Positions 6,659-12,918 of a DNA stretch of 12,918 nucleotides are shown piece after piece. The notes beneath the pieces are model-generated. The model was not told the DNA's origin and ran no database searches. It saw only the letters and a program-made list of their open reading frames with translations. Every line of letters begins with the position of its first letter. Within the stretch, counting starts at the first letter, position 1. The stretch is from positions 1-12,918 of the forward strand of contig DGPO01000021.1 in the NCBI GenBank assembly GCA_002390485.1, in the 5' to 3' direction. The DNA comes from Halieaceae bacterium UBA4438 (GTDB taxonomy: Bacteria > Pseudomonadota > Gammaproteobacteria > Pseudomonadales > Halieaceae). The position numbers and the translations under genes were made by a program.

Positions 6659-9199
6659 ATGACCATTGCGTCGGTAACTCAAATCTTGCAGCGACCCGCT
6701 CAACAGCGCGCTCAACAGTCCTCGCAACAACACTCGCAACAAGACTCGCAACGAATCTCTCCGTATTTTTTGCCGCGGATCGCTCGAGTCATGATCGCCG
6801 CCGGCGTTGCTTTTTTAGTCGGCTGCGGAAACAGCACAACGCCAACTGCCGACGTCTCAACCTATACCGCAACGATCGTAAAAACCGACTATGGCATTCC
6901 CCACATCACGGCAAATTCATGGGGATCTCTCGGATTCGGTGAAGCCTACAGTGCGGCAGAAGACCATGTCTGCAACATCGCTTTAGCACTCGTGCAGTCA
7001 CGCGGCGAAAGTGCGGCGGCTTTTGGTCCCGGGCGTAACAATCGTAATACGTCGCGAGATATCGTTGTTAAGGCCCTTGGTATTCCTGAACGCGCAACAG
7101 CGGCACTTGAGGCACAAGAGCCGGATATTCGCGAATGGATCGAGGGGTATACCGCAGGGTACAACCAATTTCTCGAGGAAAAGGCAGGCAACCACGGCTC
7201 CTGGTGCAAGGATGAGGACTGGGTCAGACCGGTGACTACCTCGGAAGTGATGGCGCAGTACGTGACGTTGGTGTACACGCTACCTCGTATATCAGGCGCA
7301 CTGGTTGCAGCCCAGCCTCCTCAAGGTGCCGCCCCCGAAGAGGATCAGATCGCCAAGGCAATCAATGCCGCACCGACTGTCGAAGCCACACTCAGTGACA
7401 TGAAGCTTCGCGATATGGGGTCCAACGCATGGGCCATTGCCGCGAAACGCTCCGAAAATGGCCGCGGGTTGTTACTCGCAAACCCACATTACCCTTGGTA
7501 CGGCATCGCACGTTTTTGGGAAAAGCATCTCACCATTCCCGGTAAGTACAATGCTTACGGTGCAGGCTTGATTGGCACACCGGGCGTTGCCGTTGGCTTT
7601 AATCAGAACGTCGGGTGGTCACATACTGTGTCTAACTCTAAACGAACTGTGATCTATCAGCTGACGCTAAACCCCAACGACCCGACTCAATACCGATGGC
7701 AGGACGGTTGGCGCGCGCTCACGAACGTGGCGGTGTCGGTCGATGTCAAAACGGACACGGGCATCGTTACAAAATCTCACACCATCTGGTCGTCGCACCA
7801 CGGTCCCCTGTTAGCGCTGCCAGGACTCAGTGACAACCCTTTGACGGCGTACGCAGTCCGCGACGCAAATCAAGACAACATTCACACGTTTGCGCAATGG
7901 AAGGCCATGGGTAGCGCCCAAAATATGGACGACTTCATCGACGCACATCGCACCTACAATGCTATGCCTTGGGTCAACACGATTGCCGCCTCAGCTGACG
8001 GCCGTGCGGTCTACATCGACAACTCAAACGTCGGCGCTCTGAGCACCGACGCTATTATGGGCTGGCGCGACACTCTGAAAGCCGTCCCAAAACTTCAGTA
8101 TCTGTTTTTATCGAAGGGACTCGTGATTTTAGATGGCAGTAAAGCGGCAAATGATTGGCTCGAGACCACCTCTCCCGTGGCCAATACCGAACCCTTTGAG
8201 CGGCGTCCGTTGATTGAGAGCGAACAGTTCGTATTCAATGCCAACGACAGCTACTGGCTAAGCGATCCTGCGCGCCCGGCAGAGTCGCTCTCCCCACTTT
8301 ACGGCCCGACGCTGACCCCTCGATCCGTTCGAACGCGGATGAACATTGAGCTTCTCAAACCAAACAGCGCATTTAATTACGCCGGTGGCGACAACAAATT
8401 CAGTCGTGCGGAAATTCAAGACGCGCTTTTTGGCAATGACAGCCTGACAGCTCACCTGTTACTGCCCGAGCTTTTATCGGCCTGCCAGAGCGCACCCGCG
8501 CGTGAAGTCGCCGGCAGGGTCATTGATCTCACCGCGGCCTGCACGGTCCTAAAAGGCTGGGATCGTAGGTTCAATCGGGAGTCACGCGGCGCAGTTCTGT
8601 TTCGGGAGTGGCTCACGCGCTATCCCTACGATGAGACCTACCTGGGCAAATCACTCTTTAAAGTCCCGTTTAATCCCACGGAGCCTGCCGACACGCCAAG
8701 GGGATTAGCGGATGAGTCGCTCGCGCTCGACCGCCTTGCCGAAGCAGCCGATGTCCTCAATACAGCAGGCATCGCCCTTGATGTTCCCTTGGGCGACTTA
8801 CAGGTGGCACATCGCGATGAGCGTGACTACCCGATTCACGGTGGTAATGGCTACGAAGGTATTGCCAATATTCAAGGCACGACCACACGCACTGACAACC
8901 CAACTGAAACACCAATTTTTACCGGCAGCGAACACTTCGTGGGCGACAGTAAAAGTCTGTCAACATCAGGCTACAACGTAGTGCACGGCTCGAGTTTCAT
9001 TATGGCGCTGGCTTGGGGCGAGGCAGGCCCTGAAGCTGAGGCGATTCTGTCTTATTCACAGTCCGGCGACCCGGCCTCACCGCATTTCGATGATCAAACG
9101 AAACTCTATGCCGAAAAACAGTGGCGGCCCATCGTATTCAACAAAAACGACATTGAACAACGCGCAATTTCGCAACGCGTTCTCAAATCGGGGTTTTAA
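6659..9199 (+). CDS. Penicillin-acylase-family Ntn-hydrolase, predicted lipoprotein (AHL/PvdQ-like acylase)
   Basis: This 846-residue protein is an N-terminal-nucleophile amidohydrolase that would self-cleave between G254 and S255 into two chains. S255 in MGSNAW becomes beta-Ser1, H277 falls exactly at beta-23 and V324 at beta-70, both active-site positions in PvdQ. NAND at 527-530 supplies the likely oxyanion Asn. Such enzymes cleave amides of penicillins, acyl-homoserine lactones or lipopeptide siderophores. A hydrophobic stretch ends in LVGC (53-56), a lipobox that would lipidate C56; glycine at +2 suggests the outer membrane. Unusually, about 40 residues precede the signal, including QQxx repeats (15-32). 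A good ribosome site (AAGGAAG, 6648-6654) supports ATG 6659. TTG 6770 would give a conventional lipoprotein signal but lacks a site. It is the last gene of the unit, 33 bases after the hydratase. Confidence 0.9.
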   Translation: MTIASVTQILQRPAQQRAQQSSQQHSQQDSQRISPYFLPRIARVMIAAGVAFLVGCGNSTTPTADVSTYTATIVKTDYGIPHITANSWGSLGFGEAYSAAEDHVCNIALALVQSRGESAAAFGPGRNNRNTSRDIVVKALGIPERATAALEAQEPDIREWIEGYTAGYNQFLEEKAGNHGSWCKDEDWVRPVTTSEVMAQYVTLVYTLPRISGALVAAQPPQGAAPEEDQIAKAINAAPTVEATLSDMKLRDMGSNAWAIAAKRSENGRGLLLANPHYPWYGIARFWEKHLTIPGKYNAYGAGLIGTPGVAVGFNQNVGWSHTVSNSKRTVIYQLTLNPNDPTQYRWQDGWRALTNVAVSVDVKTDTGIVTKSHTIWSSHHGPLLALPGLSDNPLTAYAVRDANQDNIHTFAQWKAMGSAQNMDDFIDAHRTYNAMPWVNTIAASADGRAVYIDNSNVGALSTDAIMGWRDTLKAVPKLQYLFLSKGLVILDGSKAANDWLETTSPVANTEPFERRPLIESEQFVFNANDSYWLSDPARPAESLSPLYGPTLTPRSVRTRMNIELLKPNSAFNYAGGDNKFSRAEIQDALFGNDSLTAHLLLPELLSACQSAPAREVAGRVIDLTAACTVLKGWDRRFNRESRGAVLFREWLTRYPYDETYLGKSLFKVPFNPTEPADTPRGLADESLALDRLAEAADVLNTAGIALDVPLGDLQVAHRDERDYPIHGGNGYEGIANIQGTTTRTDNPTETPIFTGSEHFVGDSKSLSTSGYNVVHGSSFIMALAWGEAGPEAEAILSYSQSGDPASPHFDDQTKLYAEKQWRPIVFNKNDIEQRAISQRVLKSGF
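6701..6760 (+). repeat. 12-bp tandem repeat encoding QQxx tetrapeptides
   Basis: Five consecutive 12-base units begin with CAAC at 6701, 6713, 6725, 6737 and 6749; the third and fourth differ at one base and the fifth is degenerate. They encode QQRA, QQSS, QQHS, QQDS and then QR in the acylase N-terminus. The pattern is that of a minisatellite able to expand or contract by four residues without shifting frame. Confidence 0.88.
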
Positions 9200-9204
9200 G
9201 GAAT

Positions 9205-9223
9205 AGCCCGCAGCGTGCGGGCT
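9205..9223. terminator. Bidirectional rho-independent terminator
   Basis: AGCCCGCA (9205-9212) pairs perfectly with TGCGGGCT (9216-9223) around GCG, followed by CTTATTA on the plus strand. It lies 5 bases after the acylase stop and 4 bases beyond the MFS stop, so it can end both convergent transcripts. In the minus direction the hairpin is followed by ATTCCTTAAAA, a weak T tract. Confidence 0.85.
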
Positions 9224-9227
9224 CTTA

Positions 9228-10532
9228 TTAATCCGGCGCCTTCGCTAAGTCGTCTCGAATATAGCGCGAGGCCAGTAAGTAGAAGATTCCTGAGATAAAC
9301 ATGGCGCTCGGAATAATGTACATCATTGCATAGCCGAGCGAATCGACACCGTGCTGGTCAGCAAGCGTGTCACTCAGCAGTCCGATTGACGTGGGCCCCA
9401 AACCCAAACCGATCATGTTCAGTATGAAGAACAGAAGCGCTGAAGACACAGCTCGCATCTTGAGTCCGACCATACTGTGGACACACGCAATCGTCGCACC
9501 GAGGTACGCGTTAGATAAAATGGCGGGCACGATTAGCAGCAGGAGCGCCGTGTAAGGGCTGTCGACCAGAAACATACTGATCTGAAATGGAATAGAGATT
9601 GCGCAAGCACATACCGCCACCCACATATACCAACGCTTGTCGCGCTTACCGAGCTTGTCCGCTAAGACGCCCGAGCTGAATACACCGATCGCGCCACCAA
9701 CGCCAATGATGAGGGCGAGCCACGTGCCCAGCTCACCGGTCGGCATTTGATGGGTTCTGATCATGAATGACGCAATCCAATTCGAACTGCTGTAGCCGGC
9801 AAAGGCGTTCATCGCAGCACCCAGCGCCATCAACATGAACGATGGCCTACTCAGTAGCAGTTTGAACACGCTGAGCATCGAAGGGTTTTCACCCGCGGAC
9901 GCACGATTTTCGGTGAGACCTCGAATGGGCTCAGGAACGGTGAGCTTGAGCACAATGGCAATCAAGACGCCGGGGACACCGACAACAAAAAAAGCGACAC
10001 GCCAGCCGAAAAACTCGTTCAGCCAGCCACCAAACAAGAAACCAAATAAGATACCAATGCTGATTCCAGTCGAGTAAAAACCGATTGCGCTCGCCCGCTT
10101 CTCGGGCGGAAAAATATCGGAAATCATCGAATGAGACGGGGGGCTGCCGCCCGCCTCGCCAATGCCTACACCGACACGAGCTGCAAGCAATTGCCCATAG
10201 TTTTGCGCCATGCCACTCAGCGCTGTCATGCCGCTCCAGACAGTGAGTGAAACGGCGACAATATTTCGTCGATTACTTCTGTCTGCCAGGCTCGCAATGG
10301 GTAATCCAGCGAACGTGTAAAACACAGCAAACGCAAACCCAGTTAGCAAGCCCAGCTGCGCATCACTGAGCATGAGATCGGCTTTTATCGACTCCTGAAG
10401 AATCGATAAGAGCTGTCGATCGATGAAGTTGATGCTGTAGACAAGAGTCAGAATACACAGCGCGTAATAGCCTGTGCGCGACGAGGCATACGGATTATTG
10501 ACGGTCTGCGCCGCCGAGCTTGAGTCAGTCAT
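9228..10532 (-). CDS. Spinster-type MFS transporter
   Basis: This 434-residue integral membrane carrier has about 12 hydrophobic segments and belongs to the major facilitator superfamily. The N-terminal NFIDRQLLSILQ, the loop 2-3 motif LADRSNRR and the conserved stretch RVGVGIGEAGGSPPSHSMISD match the spinster-like branch; bacterial members are mostly uncharacterised. A central hydrophilic loop (about residues 205-225) separates the two halves, and the C-half loop repeats the motif as LADKLGKRDKR. The ATG at 10532 has only a weak GGT upstream, but an upstream promoter-like pair fits it. The gene converges on the acylase operon and shares its terminator, so it is separately transcribed. A role in moving the substrate or product of the neighbouring enzymes is inference from location; spinster-type genes often accompany lipid, terpenoid or steroid catabolic genes. 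Confidence 0.92.
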   Translation of the reverse strand: MTDSSSAAQTVNNPYASSRTGYYALCILTLVYSINFIDRQLLSILQESIKADLMLSDAQLGLLTGFAFAVFYTFAGLPIASLADRSNRRNIVAVSLTVWSGMTALSGMAQNYGQLLAARVGVGIGEAGGSPPSHSMISDIFPPEKRASAIGFYSTGISIGILFGFLFGGWLNEFFGWRVAFFVVGVPGVLIAIVLKLTVPEPIRGLTENRASAGENPSMLSVFKLLLSRPSFMLMALGAAMNAFAGYSSSNWIASFMIRTHQMPTGELGTWLALIIGVGGAIGVFSSGVLADKLGKRDKRWYMWVAVCACAISIPFQISMFLVDSPYTALLLLIVPAILSNAYLGATIACVHSMVGLKMRAVSSALLFFILNMIGLGLGPTSIGLLSDTLADQHGVDSLGYAMMYIIPSAMFISGIFYLLASRYIRDDLAKAPD

Positions 10533-10739
10533 GAGTTACCACTATTTGAATTATTTAAGGTGATGAGTGCGAATCAACCACCCACCGCTTTTTAACCTAC
10601 ACGACACGGGAGCGCAGGCAAAGGACTCTCTTATAAAAGCAGTCGTCATCGCCGAATAGGACGACCCTCTCAACACGCTGTCGCTTGCTGCAGTGGCAGG
10701 AAACGCGCCTGACAGAAGGATGCATAAGCAACGGACGAA
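10533..10739. promoter_or_regulatory. Intergenic region upstream of the MFS gene
   Basis: These 207 bases lie between the APC permease stop and the MFS start, both on the minus strand. A candidate MFS promoter is listed at 10550-10577. No strong terminator hairpin follows the permease gene, so some read-through into the MFS gene is possible. No ORF or RNA motif was recognised. Confidence 0.45.
10550..10577 (-). promoter_or_regulatory. Candidate sigma-70 promoter for the MFS gene
   Basis: Read on the minus strand, TTGATT (10572-10577) and AATAAT (10550-10555) are 16 bases apart, matching 4/6 and 5/6 of the -35 and -10 consensus. Transcription would begin near 10543, leaving a leader of about 11 bases before ATG 10532, which is short but workable. 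Confidence 0.4.
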
Positions 10740-12038
10740 TCAGCCGTTACGACGAAGCCGCTTAAACAGGGGGTAGCCCGCGACCAGGAGGGCGGCAGCT
10801 GCCAGTAACCCAGTCGGGTACTGCACGGCGGTGTAAATGACCGTCCACCCCGTGATTATCAAAAATACAATGGCTGGCACAGGGTACAGCGGCATATGAA
10901 AGGTCGACTGCGCGCCACTGTGCGCACGTCTTCGTCGCGCTCGACTGACAAACACCGCCATGACCGTAAACAGCGTATTGGCGGCCATGACCAAGCCTGC
11001 AAACAAAAGGATTTGCTCAAACGTCGACGTCCAAAGAAAGAACAGCGCGATCAGCCCCATGAACACAATAGCGTTAGCAGGGAGGCCGCCCGCGTTTTTT
11101 TGTCCGAGCCAGTCCAGACCCGGGTAGTCCTCGCCGAGCCGCTGTAATGCACGAGGACCGGCCATGATCATGGCGCTAACGGTTGAAATCAAAATACCCG
11201 ACAACAAAAGTGATACCACAAAGGCACCCCCCTCCCCCAGGACCGCGTCCGCCACAATGTAGGCAATTTCAATCTCCCCGCTGAGCGATGAAACCGACGC
11301 AGACGTCAGAAACACCGCGTTGAGGAGTACATAAATCATCGTCACTACTGCGCAACCCACTATCAGTGCTCGGGGAAGATCGCGCTGAGGGCTCTCAAGC
11401 TCTCCCAAAATGTAGGTGGCGGCATTCCAACCGGAGTAAGCATAGGTCACGTAAATCAAAGCAACTGCGCCTGGTCCAGAAAACACCTCGGTAACGTCAA
11501 CCAGTGAGGCTGGGCTTAACTGCTCTGCAAAACCGCTTCCCAAGAATAAGGCGGTGATAATAAAAAGAACGATTAATAAGAGCTTAAACAGAGTGAGTAC
11601 GTACTGTCCGTTGGCGCTCTCTCGGTAGGTTCGAGTGTGAACCGTAACCATGACGAGAATCAGTGCTGTCGCACTCAGCCGTGGCGGTATGTCAGGAAGC
11701 GCCGTGGCTAAGTACACACCAAACGTCAGCGAGGCCAAGGCAATGGGGGCGGCAAATCCGACCGTCGCGGACACGCCACCCGATAAAAATCCGGCATAGG
11801 GGTGAACTAACTCGGTGAGGAAGTGATACTCACCCCCTGAACCCGTGTGATGTGCACCCAACTCCGCGTAGCACAATGCGCCACACAACGCGCAGAGGCC
11901 ACCCAAGACCCAGAGCCACAGAATCGCACCGGTCGATTCTATGGCTAAAAGCTGAAAGCCAAGGGACGTAAATACACCCGTGCCGATCATATTGGCGATC
12001 ACCACAGCCGTTGCGACTTTTACTGAGTACCCCTGCAT
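10740..12038 (-). CDS. APC-superfamily amino-acid/amine permease
   Basis: This 432-residue membrane protein has about 12 hydrophobic segments and the first-helix signature of the amino acid-polyamine-organocation superfamily, IGTGVF near residues 18-23, the unwound helix that binds the substrate amino group. The conserved ELGAHHTGSGGEYHF segment (roughly 60-75) and the YSGWNAATYILGEL segment match LAT/SLC7-like and related bacterial permeases. ATG 12038 is preferred because AGAGGG lies 6 nt upstream; an adjacent in-frame GTG at 12041 would add one Met. A basic cluster (SRARRRR) occurs in a late cytoplasmic loop. It would import or exchange an amino acid or amine; the specific substrate cannot be assigned. 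It is divergent from the formyltransferase gene by 90 bases and upstream of the MFS gene on the same strand. Confidence 0.92.
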   Translation of the reverse strand: MQGYSVKVATAVVIANMIGTGVFTSLGFQLLAIESTGAILWLWVLGGLCALCGALCYAELGAHHTGSGGEYHFLTELVHPYAGFLSGGVSATVGFAAPIALASLTFGVYLATALPDIPPRLSATALILVMVTVHTRTYRESANGQYVLTLFKLLLIVLFIITALFLGSGFAEQLSPASLVDVTEVFSGPGAVALIYVTYAYSGWNAATYILGELESPQRDLPRALIVGCAVVTMIYVLLNAVFLTSASVSSLSGEIEIAYIVADAVLGEGGAFVVSLLLSGILISTVSAMIMAGPRALQRLGEDYPGLDWLGQKNAGGLPANAIVFMGLIALFFLWTSTFEQILLFAGLVMAANTLFTVMAVFVSRARRRRAHSGAQSTFHMPLYPVPAIVFLIITGWTVIYTAVQYPTGLLAAAALLVAGYPLFKRLRRNG

Positions 12039-12116
12039 CACATGCCCTCTTGCTACCCCTTAACCTTCAGGGTCTCGCTGGAGCATAAAGGACAGAGTAA
12101 ACTGGTGGCTACTGCC

Positions 12117-12122
12117 AGGGGA
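12117..12122 (+). promoter_or_regulatory. Ribosome binding site setting the formyltransferase start
   Basis: AGGGGA lies 6 nt before GTG 12129. The upstream in-frame ATG at 12042 has no such site and would overlap the 5' end of the divergent permease transcript, so the GTG is favoured. Confidence 0.7.
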
Positions 12123-12128
12123 TTAACA

Positions 12129-12842
12129 GTGCGAATAGGGCTTCTCTACAACCGCGATATTTACGCCAACGTCGCTCTCAATGCGCTGTTACCCGGTCTC
12201 TCTAAACACCACGAACTCGCTCTGTTTTACTCGGAGCGCGTCGGTGTGGCAAAACAACGCGATCCGCGACTCGACGCCCTGATCATAAAAGAAACCTGTT
12301 TTATGCCGCCCTCAGGGCACACTTTTGCCGAACTCGCTTACCAAGCCCAGTCTCCGGAGATCGGCGTTACAAATATCAACACAGATCAGCACAACCTCAT
12401 TGAAGACTTTGAGCCCGACCTACTGGTCAGCATCCGGTTCGGCCAGATTCTGCATGAGCAAACCATTCAACTTGCCCGACTTGGCGTCATTAATCTTCAC
12501 TCCGGCCTGCTGCCCGAGTACAAAGGGGTTATGGCGAGCTTTTGGTCAATGATGAACAGCGAAAAGAACCTGGGAACAACGCTTCACTGGGTGACTAACC
12601 GAAAGATCGATACGGGCCATGTGATTTCAACAAGAAGTCAGCGCGTACAAACCGATCTCTCATACATGAATCAGGTGCTGTCACTGTACGGGCCCGGTGT
12701 CGAGCAAATCAGAGACGCCATTGAGAATATCGAGCGCTTGGCTGTGACACCCCGTCCTGACTTACCAAGAGGCCGTTACTACAGCTTTCCATCGACCAAG
12801 GAAATTGACCGCTTTGAAAGTGCAGGCTGGCATCTTTTTTAA
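12129..12842 (+). CDS. Stand-alone formyltransferase-domain protein
   Basis: This 237-residue cytoplasmic protein carries the formyltransferase fold used to move a formyl group from 10-formyltetrahydrofolate to an amine. The catalytic triad of the family is visible: N122 and H124 in INLHSGLLPEYKG and D161 in KIDTG. The C-terminal OB domain of methionyl-tRNA formyltransferase (about 315 residues) is absent, so it is unlikely to be Fmt. It is closer in size to sugar-amine formyltransferases or GART-type enzymes, but no sugar-nucleotide genes are nearby. The C-terminus (YYSFPSTKE...GWHLF) follows a pattern seen in uncharacterised formyltransferase-like proteins. The GTG start is chosen on the ribosome site at 12117-12122; starting at ATG 12042 would give 266 residues with an unmatched N-terminal tail. 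The acceptor is unknown. Confidence 0.85.
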   Translation: MRIGLLYNRDIYANVALNALLPGLSKHHELALFYSERVGVAKQRDPRLDALIIKETCFMPPSGHTFAELAYQAQSPEIGVTNINTDQHNLIEDFEPDLLVSIRFGQILHEQTIQLARLGVINLHSGLLPEYKGVMASFWSMMNSEKNLGTTLHWVTNRKIDTGHVISTRSQRVQTDLSYMNQVLSLYGPGVEQIRDAIENIERLAVTPRPDLPRGRYYSFPSTKEIDRFESAGWHLF

Positions 12843-12872
12843 AGCGGCCGCCCATCCGGAAGAGGCGCCGCT
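12843..12872. terminator. Hairpin after the formyltransferase gene, probable shared terminator
   Basis: AGCGGC plus GCC (12843-12852, with C12849 bulged) pairs with GGC plus GCCGCT (12864-12872) around an 11-base loop. In the plus direction a T tract appears only at 12885-12891, about 12 bases after the stem. In the minus direction the stem is followed at once by TTAAAAAA. A rho-independent role is plausible in either direction but not textbook. Confidence 0.5.
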
Positions 12873-12892
12873 CCCAAAGCACGTCTTTTTTA

Positions 12893-12918
12893 TTAGCGGC
12901 CATCAGGGTCATACTGCG
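12893..12918 (-). CDS. Possible 3' end of a minus-strand gene entering from the right
   Basis: On the minus strand one frame reads QYDPDGR followed by TAA at 12893-12895, placed just before the hairpin at 12843-12872, as expected for a gene converging on the formyltransferase. Only seven residues are inside the window, so neither its reality nor its family can be established; the DPDG ending is merely suggestive of a protein C-terminus. Confidence 0.25.

Noticed and set aside
12042..12128. Longer formyltransferase starting at ATG 12042
   Set aside because: No ribosome site, and the extra 29 residues precede the natural first beta strand (RIGLLYN) of the fold.
12709..12912. Open frame of 67 codons on the minus strand
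   Set aside because: Mostly antisense to the formyltransferase gene, spans the terminator hairpin, and its product shows no recognisable domain.

Overview
The window reads as chromosomal DNA from a Gram-negative, probably marine, gammaproteobacterium. The mix of two kinds of short-chain dehydrogenase, a spinster-type MFS carrier, family IV and VIII-like esterases and an N-terminal-nucleophile acylase lipoprotein resembles Halieaceae/OM60-type genomes. That placement is an impression from gene content, because there is no rRNA or other marker here. Coding density is high, most starts have good AAGGAG-type ribosome sites, and no gap exceeds about 210 bases. No tRNA, rRNA, CRISPR, insertion sequence or phage gene was seen.

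Layout: (1) 1-1172, minus strand: a penicillin-binding-protein-fold serine hydrolase (beta-lactamase/esterase type) running off the left edge. (2) 1319-2365, plus strand: a hormone-sensitive-lipase family esterase, divergent from it. (3) 2562-3320, minus: a classical, NAD-type SDR, convergent with the esterase. (4) 3488-4072, plus: a small PlsC-like acyltransferase, divergent from the SDR. (5) 4201-9199, plus: a compact four-gene unit consisting of a degenerate-active-site SDR, a TauD-type Fe(II)/2-oxoglutarate dioxygenase, a 2-keto-4-pentenoate hydratase/FAH-like enzyme and a large penicillin-acylase-family lipoprotein, closed by a strong hairpin terminator at 9205-9223. (6) 9228-10532, minus: a spinster-type MFS transporter sharing that terminator. 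(7) 10740-12038, minus: an APC-superfamily amino-acid/amine permease. (8) 12129-12842, plus: a stand-alone formyltransferase-domain protein, divergent from the permease. (9) 12893-12918: possibly the last codons of a minus-strand gene entering from the right.

Working model (inference): the 4201-9199 unit encodes a small catabolic or tailoring route. An envelope-anchored acylase would cleave an amide such as an N-acyl amine or N-acyl homoserine lactone. The cytoplasmic dioxygenase, SDR-like protein and hydratase/hydrolase would process one of the products, and the two neighbouring carriers could handle uptake or export. Two esterases, another SDR and an acyltransferase next door fit a lipid/acyl-compound theme. 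The substrate cannot be read from sequence alone. The least ordinary features are the SDR that has lost both Tyr and Lys of the YxxxK motif, the Gln-rich tetrapeptide repeat preceding the lipoprotein signal of the acylase, and the 23-bp tandem duplication directly upstream of the unit.
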